Shown: positions 12,459 through 21,605 of the stretch, piece after piece
Layout: each line of letters begins with the position of its first letter
Numbering within the stretch: position 1 is the stretch's first letter
From: Sperchopsis tessellata
Taxonomy: Eukaryota; Arthropoda; Insecta; Coleoptera; Hydrophilidae
Length of the DNA: 32,140 nucleotides
Direction: 5' to 3'
Assembly: GCA_033557685.1 (NCBI GenBank)
Contig: JAWQRN010000287.1
Location: 1 to 32,140 of the forward strand
Made by a program: the position numbers and the translations under genes
The notes under the pieces: generated by a model
Seen by the model: only the letters and a program-made list of their open reading frames with translations
What the model was told of the DNA's origin: nothing
Databases searched by the model: none

Positions 12459-13393
12459 GAGAATAGTAGAAGGGAGTAGTATAACAGTTACATCTAATAG
12501 CCGAAAAAAATAAGCAGTAACTTTAAATAACGATATGACGTTTAGAAGTTTAAAGATAAGGCTCTCAGCTGAAACAATATTCATTGTTCCAATGAAATAG
12601 TACATTTGAGGATAATTTCATTGAAAGATTACAAAGCTCGTCAGCTATTTTGTCAAGAATTTATTACCCAATTATATAGCAAATAAGCTAACGGCATTAT
12701 CTAAAAGACCAAAATGAAGGATGAATATCAAAGGTTTTAGGACAAGCAAATAAAACGAGCAGTATTTAGATTAGCGTTAAAAGGCAAGAATACTTCATTC
12801 GTTATAGCTAACAAGGCAGATGGACAGCCATGATCATTAAATATTACAAGAAGTGCAAAGTTCCCACAATTGATGAACAACATTTTCCAAAACTTAAAAT
12901 TCTACAAACTTCGTTTATTTTATTTAGGAAAGTCTACATCCCCTTCCCAAGAGAAAGGAAACTCACTACCCCGCAGGCAGGAATTAAGAATATTATTGAC
13001 TACAGGAAAAACCACAGTATAGAGATAAAACTTAATGAATTGAATTTAATACCGATACTATCTATCCAACATCTCCCACTGAAATCGAAAACTGAGAATC
13101 AGTGACATTTCTCACTCTACTCTAGAATAGAAATTAAGCAGCTCATCTGAAATATTACCTGCGTTATACAAATTTGAAATGAGACTTAACAAATTTACAT
13201 CTATAAGATGTAGAGCCAAACTAAGGAAAGATTTCGTGTACAGTTTCCTCTACGTAGACAGATAATCCCCACAACTTGTGTGCGGCATTTGCTCACAATA
13301 GGCTCTTAGATATGATTTATATTAGTCCATGTACCCGACTTTAGTATTTAATATATATAAAATCACAGTTCAGACTAAAATTGCAACAATGCA
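12459..13393. other. Gap between LINE fragments
   Basis: The frame at 12830-13105 (plus) has no recognisable motif. The region separates a LINE C-terminal scrap from a LINE reverse-transcriptase core that lies downstream in the same orientation, so the two are out of natural order and probably come from separate insertions. Confidence 0.4.
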
Positions 13394-13740
13394 ACAATTA
13401 TTTTAATCCACAAGAGAGGAAACAAAGTAGACCTGAAACATAGCCGTCCAATCAGTATCACATCTAGGATATTGGAAAAATAATTACGAATCGCCTTACA
13501 GATCAATACGATTCATACCAATCGAAAGAACAGACAGGCTTTCGTAAGGGATATAGCACTTTTAAGCACATTCACACGATGCGTGAATTAATATTAATTG
13601 TACAATAGATGTAACGTATATATCCTGGCACTATGACTCGATAAAGACATATGCAGTTATTAAAACTTTGGCCCAAAATGACATTCAATCTGCCTAAATA
13701 CAGCTGATTCAAAACACCACGAAAAAACCATTAGACGCAC
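13394..13740 (+). pseudogene. LINE (RTE-like) reverse transcriptase core fragment
   Basis: This is a relic of a non-LTR retrotransposon reverse transcriptase. Three blocks are visible in the expected order but in different frames. The first is TIILIHKRGNKVDLK then SRPISITSRILEK (from 13394), the typical I.L.KKGD..D..NYRPIS region. The second is EQTGFRKGYSTFKHIHTMRE (from 13528), matching the EQAGFRKG block. The third is YDSIKTYAVIKTLAQND then IQLIQNTT (from 13632), the region after the first catalytic motif (FDS.....V...L). The changes of frame and stops at about 13468 and 13700 make it non-functional. The YADD motif region is absent, so the fragment is truncated at its right side, 25 bp before the Penelope-like fragment begins. 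The clade call rests on the motif style only. Confidence 0.85.
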
Positions 13741-13765
13741 TAATAAATAAAAACAAGACAATGAT

Positions 13766-14371
13766 AATAAATTGAATTGGTATCAAAAAGAGACACATAG
13801 CGGCAAATATATAAATTAGTTTTCAACCCATCATAACAAAAAAATACTTAAAATACTAAAAAACGTAATAAACAAAACCACCAAATTTGCACACACATTA
13901 CGCAAATATTACTAAAATTAAAAATGAATTTAATCATAAATGAAACCATCAAGAAAATCAGATATCAAATCCAAAATCGTAATACTAATCCACAAAACAC
14001 ATCTCTAATTTTGAACAAAATATTACCTAAGTTTAATATAAAGCCTCGGTTTCCCACTACAAATATAAGCATTATCTTGAATATAAAATTAAAATCTAAA
14101 TTAAATAAATTAAAAATTAACGTGCTCTAATTGCTCAAAAGTTTATATTGGCCAAACAAGCACAAAACTAAAAATTAGAATTAATAACCATAAATCAAAT
14201 AATCACATAAAACCAAATAGCACAGCACTAGCACAACATATTCATACATTTATATACAATGTAGACTAAGAAAACATTACAATTTTAGACAAAGAAGAAA
14301 ATAAACTACACAGATTAATAAGCGAAATGTTACGCATTTTAAGTAAAACCTATCAACTGAATACGCTATAA
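13766..14371 (+). pseudogene. Penelope-like element: RT end plus GIY-YIG-type region
   Basis: This is a 3' fragment of a Penelope-like retroelement, the group that joins a telomerase-like reverse transcriptase to a GIY-YIG endonuclease. The frame from 13766 reads NKLNWYQKETHSGKYIN, a stop, then FSTHHNKKILKILKNV, which fits the WY.KPT.SGRYLNF.S.HP region after the RT catalytic core. A second frame (13924-14130) carries NKILPKFNIKPRFPTTN, the linker. A third frame (14123-14371) has CSNCSKVYIGQTSTKLKIRI, NNHKSNN, TALAQHI, ENITILDKEENKLHRLISEM and a stop at 14369; it has one internal stop. The YIG part of the endonuclease signature is kept, while the preceding GIY/GVY part is disrupted at the frameshift. 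All blocks are collinear with the family. The 5' part of the element is missing. Confidence 0.88.
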
Positions 14372-14410
14372 TCATTAAAAACTATAAATCTTAATTAAAT
14401 ACATACTTAT

Positions 14411-14460
14411 GCTTGAAAAAGGTTATACGTTAAGTAAGCCGAAACGTAATAGTACTTACA
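14411..14460 (+). other. Hammerhead-ribozyme-like motif after the Penelope-like fragment
   Basis: Forty bases after the endonuclease stop the sequence reads CTTGAAAAAGG, a possible stem II (GGTTA pairing with TAAGCC with one bulge), then CCGAAACGTAATAGTA. Penelope-like elements are known to carry hammerhead ribozymes in their terminal repeats (core CUGANGA, stem, GAAA, stem III, UH). Here the second half (GAAAC, GTA) fits, but the first half reads TTGAAAA, two changes from CUGANGA, and no convincing stem I is visible. I read it as a decayed or divergent version, not an active ribozyme. Confidence 0.4.
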
Positions 14461-14507
14461 TATAAACTAAGGAACATTATGTTTAAGCTGACGTATTATC
14501 ATAATAT

Positions 14508-14509
<2 letters not shown>

Positions 14510-14561
<52 letters not shown>
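14510..14561. repeat. (AT)n microsatellite
   Basis: Fifty-two bases of AT dinucleotide, about 50 bp downstream of the hammerhead-like motif. It may mark the insertion site or tail region of the Penelope-like fragment. The open frame crossing it (Tyr-Ile repeats) is an artefact. Confidence 0.97.
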
Positions 14562-14562
<1 letters not shown>

Positions 14563-16033
14563 TGGACTATCTGGGCTTTACATATCAAACTATTATCATA
14601 TTTTAATGTAAACTATAGGATGTGTTCATCACCTAACTTGTTCATTATAATACTCAATATAAATTATAACCTCGCTATCAATACCAAATATTAACAGTGG
14701 AATGAATTAAATAAATTGACAAGCAACAGTAAATCAATGTACATAACCACAACCATTATATGGAAGCATATCGAAATGACAATTAATCTCAAGGTGAAAA
14801 AGTAACAAATGAAATAAAATGTATTGAATGTCCACCTTTACTTCTCAACTGTACGTATTATTATAATTAAACCGCCTTCTACATTTGGGTTTTAAATCTA
14901 ATTATTTGACAGCTGTCACCCTTTTGACAGATCATATACAATGTTTGGCCATCATTGTCAAAACCATTTGTTAGGCTCCACTCTCACTTTAGTATATGTA
15001 GAAATGACATTTTAATATAAAATAGCATAACTCGGTTTTCTTTAATGCAATTATCATTGTCCTTTCATTAATAGGTGAGGAATTATTTATGTTTTTATCT
15101 GAAAAAATTGCAAATGACAAAATAAGTACCTCTAAAACAGCCATTTGAATTTATAGCTAAAGTCATATATTTTAAAAATTAAATTTATAATGTATCATAT
15201 TTTTGAGTTATCAAACACACACACATGAACGTACACAGCAGACATCAAACCAAGAATAGCCAAATCTGTTTCAGGGAACCCTTAAGGTCGTACTAAGGAG
15301 TAAGTACGTAAGTAAAGAAACTAAAACGGCATTTTCTTAAGAAATATTGAATTATTATCTAGTATCTGAGAACTATTAAACGAATTAACGAATGACAATT
15401 GTTCAACAAATATTCTTTTAATGAGGGCTTGTATCATTTTACATCTTAAGTTACAAACCAAGGATGAACTGGGTTTTCAAATACACTATTATTTTTAGTT
15501 AGACAAATATTAATACCTACTTCTTTTAAACTATTATGTAGTTAGATATCACAAACTTTAAACAAAATAACCTTTTGAGTACATATTATTAGTAATTTCT
15601 TGGGAGTTTTTTTCGTTATTCTTTAACAAGGCAGACACGGCAAAATACTATATTAATAGTATTGTAATTATTGTCCACGTTTAACGAGGTTACTGAGGTT
15701 TAAAGTCCTCTTTTTACATGACATTATAATGTAAAAGGTACCGCCTATAGAAACAATAAATTATATATAAATATTACTGACCTTTACAATTCAGTGTCAA
15801 CTTCAGAAAGTGTGTCTTTTTAGTTAAAATATTTATATATTATTATATACAATATCATTATACACCCAAGTCTATAATTTAAACTTTCTTGTTTCTGGAA
15901 TGATTTTTTTCATTCCTAAGGAATTTTACTTAAACCTTCGATTCTACTTAGGTATCTCCTACAGGCTGATTTGGCGAAAATATGTTATTGTAAAAACAGT
16001 GGCAGCATTTAAAAAAAGGAATTTTGTGAAAAA
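14562..16033. other. Non-coding stretch upstream of the first mariner
   Basis: No protein signal was found on either strand. The last ~70 bases should contain the 5' untranslated part of the mariner (a CTGATTTGGCGAAAATATG phrase lies near 15966), but a terminal repeat could not be confirmed. Confidence 0.45.
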
Positions 16034-16770
16034 ATGGATATTTCACGTGAAGATTTTCGTTAGATGATTTTTTTCGATTTTAGTAAAGGCCTAACTCAAC
16101 AAAAGTGCATAGAATCGCTTCGTTCAACTTTTGGTAATTAAGCACCATCAGAAAAGACTGTTTACAATTGGTTTCCAGAATTTCGTCGTAGTCGTGCGTC
16201 CATCAATGATGAATTTCGTGAAGGTAGACCAAAATCGGTTGTTATTCCAAAAAAAAAAAGCTGTGCTCAACATGATTGAAGAAGATCGGCATGTGACTTA
16301 CAGTAAGATAGATGCATGCTTAGGCATATCGAAGACTGCAGTACATTCGATTTTACATGAACACTTAACTGTGAAAAAGATTTGTTCCCGATGGATTCCT
16401 CAAAATTTGACCGAAGCTCAAGAAAATGCTCGTGTTAATTGGTGTAAGGAAATGCTCAAAGAATTTGACCGAGGAACTGCAAAATCTGTATACAACATTG
16501 TAACATGTTACTAAACTTGGATATATTCATGTGAATCGAAAACTAAGCAACAATCCAGTGTTTGGGTGTTCCAATATGAACCATATCCTACAAAAGTTGT
16601 TTGTTCACGAAGCACTCCAAAAAAATGATCGCTTGTTTCTTCGGTTTTACTGGACATGTCGCAACCATTCCTTTATAGGATCGAAGAAGAACAGTCAATG
16701 CTGAATGGTATACAATAATTTGTTTGCCAGAAGTCATCGTCTAAATCAGGAAACATTTAAAAGGTAACCC
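16034..16770 (+). pseudogene. mariner transposase A, truncated and catalytically dead
   Basis: This is a mariner transposase relic. The start at 16034 gives MDISREDFR; in the same frame come SKGLTQQKCIESLRSTFGN, KTVYNWFPEFRRSRASINDE and FREGRPKSVVIP, the N-terminal helix-turn-helix region, with two in-frame stops. A run of ten A at about 16249 shifts the frame. The next open frame reads MIEEDRHVTYSKIDACLGIS, KTAVHSILHEHL, KKICSRWIPQNLTEAQENAR and VNWCKEMLKEFDRG. The signature VTGDETW is VTCY-stop-TW at about 16500-16517, so the first catalytic Asp is Tyr and the following Glu a stop. Further decayed blocks are QSSVWVFQYEPYPTKVV, TGHVATIPL, NAEWYTIICLPEVI. Similarity ends near 16770, before the second and third catalytic residues, where a LINE scrap follows. 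Confidence 0.95.
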
Positions 16771-16813
16771 TCGTACTGACCTAACTCTAACTGATCTGCT
16801 AGGAATTGCATAG

Positions 16814-16873
16814 AGAACTATGGTGCGAACGATGTTTGGTGTGCCGCTCCGAGATCAAATTCGAAGCGAATAT
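16814..16873 (+). pseudogene. LINE C-terminal scrap
   Basis: Twenty codons read RTMVRTMFGVPLRDQIRSEY, which fits the RAMLGVSLRDRIRNE segment found near the end of many insect LINE reverse transcriptases. It lies just after the break in mariner A, in the same orientation. It could mark the insertion or recombination that removed the mariner's 3' half. The segment is short, so this is only moderately supported. Confidence 0.5.
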
Positions 16874-17297
16874 TGCCTGATGCAGAGCTATTATTTGGAC
16901 CTAGCGATCCTTCACCTACCCCTCATCCATCTAACCCTGTTTTTTTTTCAAGTTGTCTTGTAAGTCAGTGACGATATGTTTCAGAAGATGTGTGTACAAG
17001 AAGCCATTACAATTTGCAATATTCTGTTTCATCTATAATATCTACCCATGGTGATCAGAAGTTTCATGGATAATCTTGCACTTAATCATATTTGATTACA
17101 GATTACTAAAATGGTTATCAATAAATGTTCCAGTCCTCAGTAAAATGTCTCGAGATATCTCATTAAAATATTGTACCATCATAAAACATAACTATATTAT
17201 GGACATCTTTGAAAGTACCCGAACATATTAACGTAATAAAATATAATAAAACATCACGTAGCCACATCCACCCTGACTTTAAACAAACCTTAAATAT

Positions 17298-17724
17298 CTG
17301 TACGTAGACTACCACGGCCACAGTAAATACCTTCAGGTTGTCCGGAAGATAACGGTGTATTGGCTTTTCTTTTTGTCGACGTTTCGTCCACCGTTGGAGG
17401 GAATATTATCATCTTTTAAGAGTTCCAATTTTAGACTGTCATGTAGCTCTGAAAAGTGCTAAGTGTATGCCACCAAGCTCTAAAAGTGCTAAGTATAGAT
17501 TACAGTATAGCTCTCAGAAGTTGTAGTCATAGAATATTATTCTATGACTAGCACTTGTGAAAGCTACATGTCAGTCTATACTTAGCACTTTTTAGAGTTC
17601 GTCGGCACTTATATCTAGCACTTTTCAGAGCTACATGGCAGTATACAATTTCCCCTGTAACGGTGGACGAAACGTCAGTAAAAATAAAAGCCAACGCACG
17701 GATATCTCCTATAAAACGCAAAAA
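17298..17724. mobile_element. Foldback element, copy A, with 13-bp target duplication
   Basis: Flanked by a perfect 13-bp direct repeat, AAACCTTAAATAT (17285-17297 and 17725-17737). Inside, the two halves are inverse copies: GACGTTTCGTCCACCGTT (17378-17395) is exactly inverse to 17659-17676, and each arm holds about three copies of a ~34-bp unit (TAGCACTT...GAGCTACATG; unit starts at 17549, 17583 and 17616 on the right arm). The arms meet at a perfect 27-base palindrome (17524-17550). The left end carries CTGTACGTAGACTACCACGG, shared with copies B and C. The right end lacks the matching terminus and stops after an A-rich stretch, so this copy is truncated at one end. No coding capacity. Confidence 0.88.
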
Positions 17725-17737
17725 AAACCTTAAATAT

Positions 17738-19309
17738 GGTTTCACTCATTGCAGATGACACCAGTTTATTTATTATAATGGAGAATACTCTCTGTAGCGA
17801 ATGACATGGACATCGTTTGCTGTGGTGCAACAGGAAGCATTTTGAAAAGCCATCTTGTTAATTATATTTTCATATTAACTTCCTTGACAACGTTCTTTTA
17901 TATAGATCATTAAGTAAATTCACGGAATCACCTATTTAATAGTATATATCACACTTAGGAAAATGTTCCTAACCTGGTATAATTCTATTGTAATAAGCTT
18001 TCTTGGTAAATTATGAGCCACAAGAATACCTGGCCAACTCTTAATCAGTTATAACTCATTTACATATAAGTATAATTTATCAATTATTTTACCAATTGAT
18101 TACTGATTCATTTTAGTTCATAATATTTTTTATTGCTGGAAAATTAGTTTCTTTTTAAAATTAGAATTTAAGTTAAGGGCCAGGCGTCATTATTTTTAAC
18201 TATACTGGCTATTACCATTGTGTTATTTACTTTAAATATCTGCTAAAATTCAATACGACAAAATTGAAGAAGTTTCATTTTGGTAATTTTGATTCTGTTT
18301 TAGCAGGCTGTCGCTGGCAAAAAAAAATCCACAACTAAAATCCCAAGTATTAATATAACTTATTCAGTAATGTTGAATGTTCTTTTTTTAAATTAAAAAA
18401 TGATTTTCCCACAACACACTATATTATAGAACTTATGATAGATTTTAATCAAACCACGTATATAAACGTTGTTTAAAAGGTATTTATACTTGACATTTGC
18501 TGGAATTGCCCTTTTAATTGAAAATTGTAGTGAAAATTTCTTAGGTTTCATCCATTAAATTAAATCGTTTCTATAATATTAACTTTTTTGCACGTAACAT
18601 ATTGCAGATCTTGAAGTGTATTATTAAGCAATACTAACAATTAAATTACATGATATTTTCTCTTGATTGATCTTATGAAGTTATATTGCATTTTCAAGCC
18701 ACAACATCGTGCAGGGTAACGAATAACAAGTTTCTTAGAGAATATGTACCTGTCATGTTAAATGTCATAGTATGACACCATATTTCACCCGGATTTCACG
18801 TACATGATAGTATTACTCAGTTTACAGAAATAAAAAATAAATAAAGAGAAATTTAACGGGAATCTGTAAGTATTATATGCCGGTATATGCACATAATAAT
18901 TTGTCTAGCTTAAAGTATTTCATAATCTAAATGTTAAGCACGTATTTTTTAATTAATAGTAATGGCACAGATATTGCACGAAAGAATTAAATCCTTTACT
19001 ACAATTATTCAAGTATGAAAAAATAAGATTAATTTTATAATACAAGGAACATGAATTAAATTATAAAAGAATAATACATTATGTTCTGCAGCAGTAATAT
19101 AATTAACTTATTTTAGTATACAGCCACGGATTGCTCAGTTAAATAGTCTATTTTCTTTGTAATTACTGAATAAGCCAAATCCTACTAGGTCAGTTGGCCT
19201 TGCCACCATCACAGACTTGTACTCCCTGCTATAATTGGTTTAAGTCTGGGGTGAAGAGTGATTTACCGCAATTCAAAACGACATATCTTCTGCAAACAAA
19301 TATTTAGTA
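17738..19309. other. Non-coding stretch between foldback A and mariner B
   Basis: No recognisable protein or RNA gene. The segment at 19180-19260 is more GC-rich than its surroundings, with no motif that I can identify. Confidence 0.4.
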
Positions 19310-20110
19310 TTGGGTTGGCCAAAAAATCCGTTCGGTTTTGCCACACTAAACTTCAAGCACTCTAATAATTAGCTAACTTCTTTTGTCGCTTGCGAGTGCG
19401 CACTGGTTTAGGTATTTGACACTTCAACATGGTTCGATACGAAATTGTTACGAGACCAGTTTACATGTTTGGGAGCTCCCTGAAAATGGAAAGCCCAAAC
19501 GAACAATAACGACACCTCATGGTTTTTTATTTTAAAAAAGTAAGAAAGCGCCGGAAACTTGCAGGAGATATGTACTGTGTATAGAGTTCAGGAACATGTG
19601 TGCTAGAAGTAGTTCTCAAGATTTCGATTGAGAAATATTTCGGTTCAAAGCGCACTTCACTCTGGCCTGTCAACTGAGAATAACAGCGACAACGTGAAGA
19701 AGTTGGTCGATACCAACCTCCGTTATACGCTCAGGGAGTCGCAGATATTCTCCAAATATCCAAAATATAGTGTTGAAAACCATTTGCATCAACTTGGCTA
19801 AGTCAGCAGACTCAATGTTTGGGTTCCACATCAACTGAATGAAGTTAACCTCACCCAATAAGTTTACATATGCTATTCGTTAAGGAAATGCGAAGAAAAT
19901 TATCTTTTTTGAAAATAACGTTGACAGGGGATGAAAAGTGAATCGTCTATTACAAAGTGGAGCGTAAGCGATCATGGGGGAAGCGCGGCGAACCACTACA
20001 AACAACCTCCAGAGCAGGACTTGGAGGGATTGGAAAAGTGTTATCTTTTACGATATTCTTCCCACAAATAGGACCACCAATTCGGATGTGTACTGTGACC
20101 AGGAATAGCC
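19310..20110 (+). pseudogene. mariner B, 5' terminal repeat kept, 3' end lost
   Basis: The left end is a typical mariner terminal repeat, TTGGGTTGGCCAAAAAATCC followed by GTTCGGTTTT, directly after a TA (19308-19309), the target dinucleotide of the superfamily. Transposase blocks follow on the plus strand in shifting frames: SGLSTENNSDNVKKLVDTN, NHLHQLG, RLNVWVPHQLNEVNLTQ, then LTGDEK-stop-IVYYKVERKR (19921 on), SWGKRGEPLQTTSRAGL and LPTNRTTNSDVYCDQ. The Asp of TGDEKW is kept while its Trp is a stop (TGA). Similarity ends at about 20105, before the second Asp block, and no 3' terminal repeat is seen. It belongs to a different mariner lineage from copy A, judged by the divergent TGDEK and RSWGKRGEPP blocks. 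Confidence 0.9.
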
Positions 20111-20344
20111 GATTAGTTAATTATCTTTAGCATCGCTTGTTCATAACTTCATGAGATAGAACTAACATTATATCCCGTTAATTATATTACACATTTGCAG
20201 ACAATTATTTTATTATATGTTCTAAATGTCCTTCGTTATATACTAAATAATAATAGAGTCAATTTTAGAACTCTAGGCTGCCTGAATTCTCGAGTTTACT
20301 AGCTTTAAGATTACGATAGTACTATGGCGGTATTTTGTACACAT

Positions 20345-20700
20345 ACATTTTCAAATAAATTCAGAGACAAAAAATCAAGCAACGTTAGATCAGAAGATCT
20401 TGCTAACCGTTATTGAACATCTCTTCTTCCAATCCATTTCCTAAGAAATAATTCATTCAGCTGAATAGGAGCACCATACTTAGAAGTTTCCTCCTTCGTC
20501 ATCTAGGTTTTCCAAAAAATGAGTAATAAGTGGATCTATCTTATTTTCTAGGAATTCACGACACAGTTGCCCAGTCAGGTTTCTTTCCTTAAAAATAGAC
20601 CGGAATATCTTCTCTGGAGGCTGGACATGCTCCTTTCGAAACACGAGTGAATTGCCCGAGTACCTACAATTATGTTTATTTACACACCCCCAACAAATAT
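20345..20700 (-). pseudogene. FFLW/DUF4817-type mariner-like transposase fragment
   Basis: Minus-strand remnant of the same broad family as 6765-7265 but a different subgroup. From 20690 downwards: CVNKHNCRYSGNS, HVQPPEKIFRSIF (normally QNPQKVNVWAGI), KERNLTGQLCREFLENKIDP, FLENLDDEGGNF, then YGAPIQLNELFLRKWIGRRD and LARSSDLTLLDFL. The family motif before this is FQQDGAPPHY; here it is reduced to KYGAPIQ, so the second catalytic Asp is lost. PRSPDLTPLDFFLW is recognisable as ARSSDLTLLDFL. Stops and frame changes are present. No terminal repeats were found. A possible helix-turn-helix lies about 140 bp upstream. Confidence 0.85.
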
Positions 20701-20836
20701 TCTTTTAACAAAATTAGATAATTGGTGAGTTTTTGGGTTATTTCTTCTAAAACCCCGTATTTTTTTGTCATAATCATATTCACTTAATTGCTGATGGATT
20801 TACAGTTTGTAAAGAAAAACTTATTCACATAAACAC

Positions 20837-20902
20837 CTTATATACAGCGCTAACTGAAACGTGAATTAACTTAGCTACTTTTGAAACGGAAAATCGGTCA
20901 CA
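20837..20902 (-). other. Possible helix-turn-helix remnant
   Basis: The minus strand reads CDRFSVSKVAKLIHVSVSAV then YK, which has the spacing of a helix-turn-helix of the kind at transposase N-termini (S..K.A....VS...V). It lies upstream of, and on the same strand as, the fragment at 20345-20700, so it may be its N-terminal part. The support is short and by eye only. Confidence 0.25.
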
Positions 20903-21605
20903 TCCATATCAGAATGACCAATAACTTCAATATGTGTAGCTTAAACCAGAATTACTAAATAACTATAAAAAAATTATTCATTAGTGGTTTTGAACTTCCT
21001 TGCCAATATATAAATCGACACATTTTTGATCAAAATCGTGTCGACTTCAGATCCAGAGTCCTGCTGGATGGCTACCATTGACATGAAAGCACTACATTTT
21101 AAAGATAGAAATCAAGATTCAGATTTTCATTCCGAACATATAGGACTTTCATATATTTCATAATAATACTCAGATAATATTTTAAGAAACAGATGCGTAA
21201 TGTCTTCACGCTCTATTTGACGAACAGTGATTCCATAGTTAGTTTTGATAATACAAAATGTAGCATAAGTACCAAGCTTCAACATACACCTCCATTATTT
21301 AGGTGTATAATAGCAGATTTAAGATCCTACATCATTGTAATGTATAATTACTATATCTGAGTTGCTTTCTTGCATAATACCTGGTAACAACTTTGACAAC
21401 AATTTTGAGATCTAGACTTGGATAATAGAAGTTACAAACTCTTTATACAAAATAGTTAATTAGAAACATCCACAATTTTAGAGACTATGAGAGTCACGCC
21501 AATATCTCCAAGCCAATATCCCCACGCCGAGAATGCATTAGTAATCGAAAGAGAAGGGAGTTCAAAAAAATCATAAACACATTAAGCGAACAAATTACGT
21601 GAATA
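20903..21605. other. Non-coding stretch
   Basis: No readable gene on either strand. It ends at the left terminal repeat of the 21606-22720 element. Confidence 0.45.

Noticed and set aside
12830..13105. Plus-strand open frame of 91 codons between LINE fragments
   Set aside because: No reverse-transcriptase or endonuclease motif could be read in it.
14479..14694. Plus-strand open frame rich in Tyr-Ile repeats
   Set aside because: It is a translation of the (AT)n microsatellite with AT-rich flanks; no protein motif is present.
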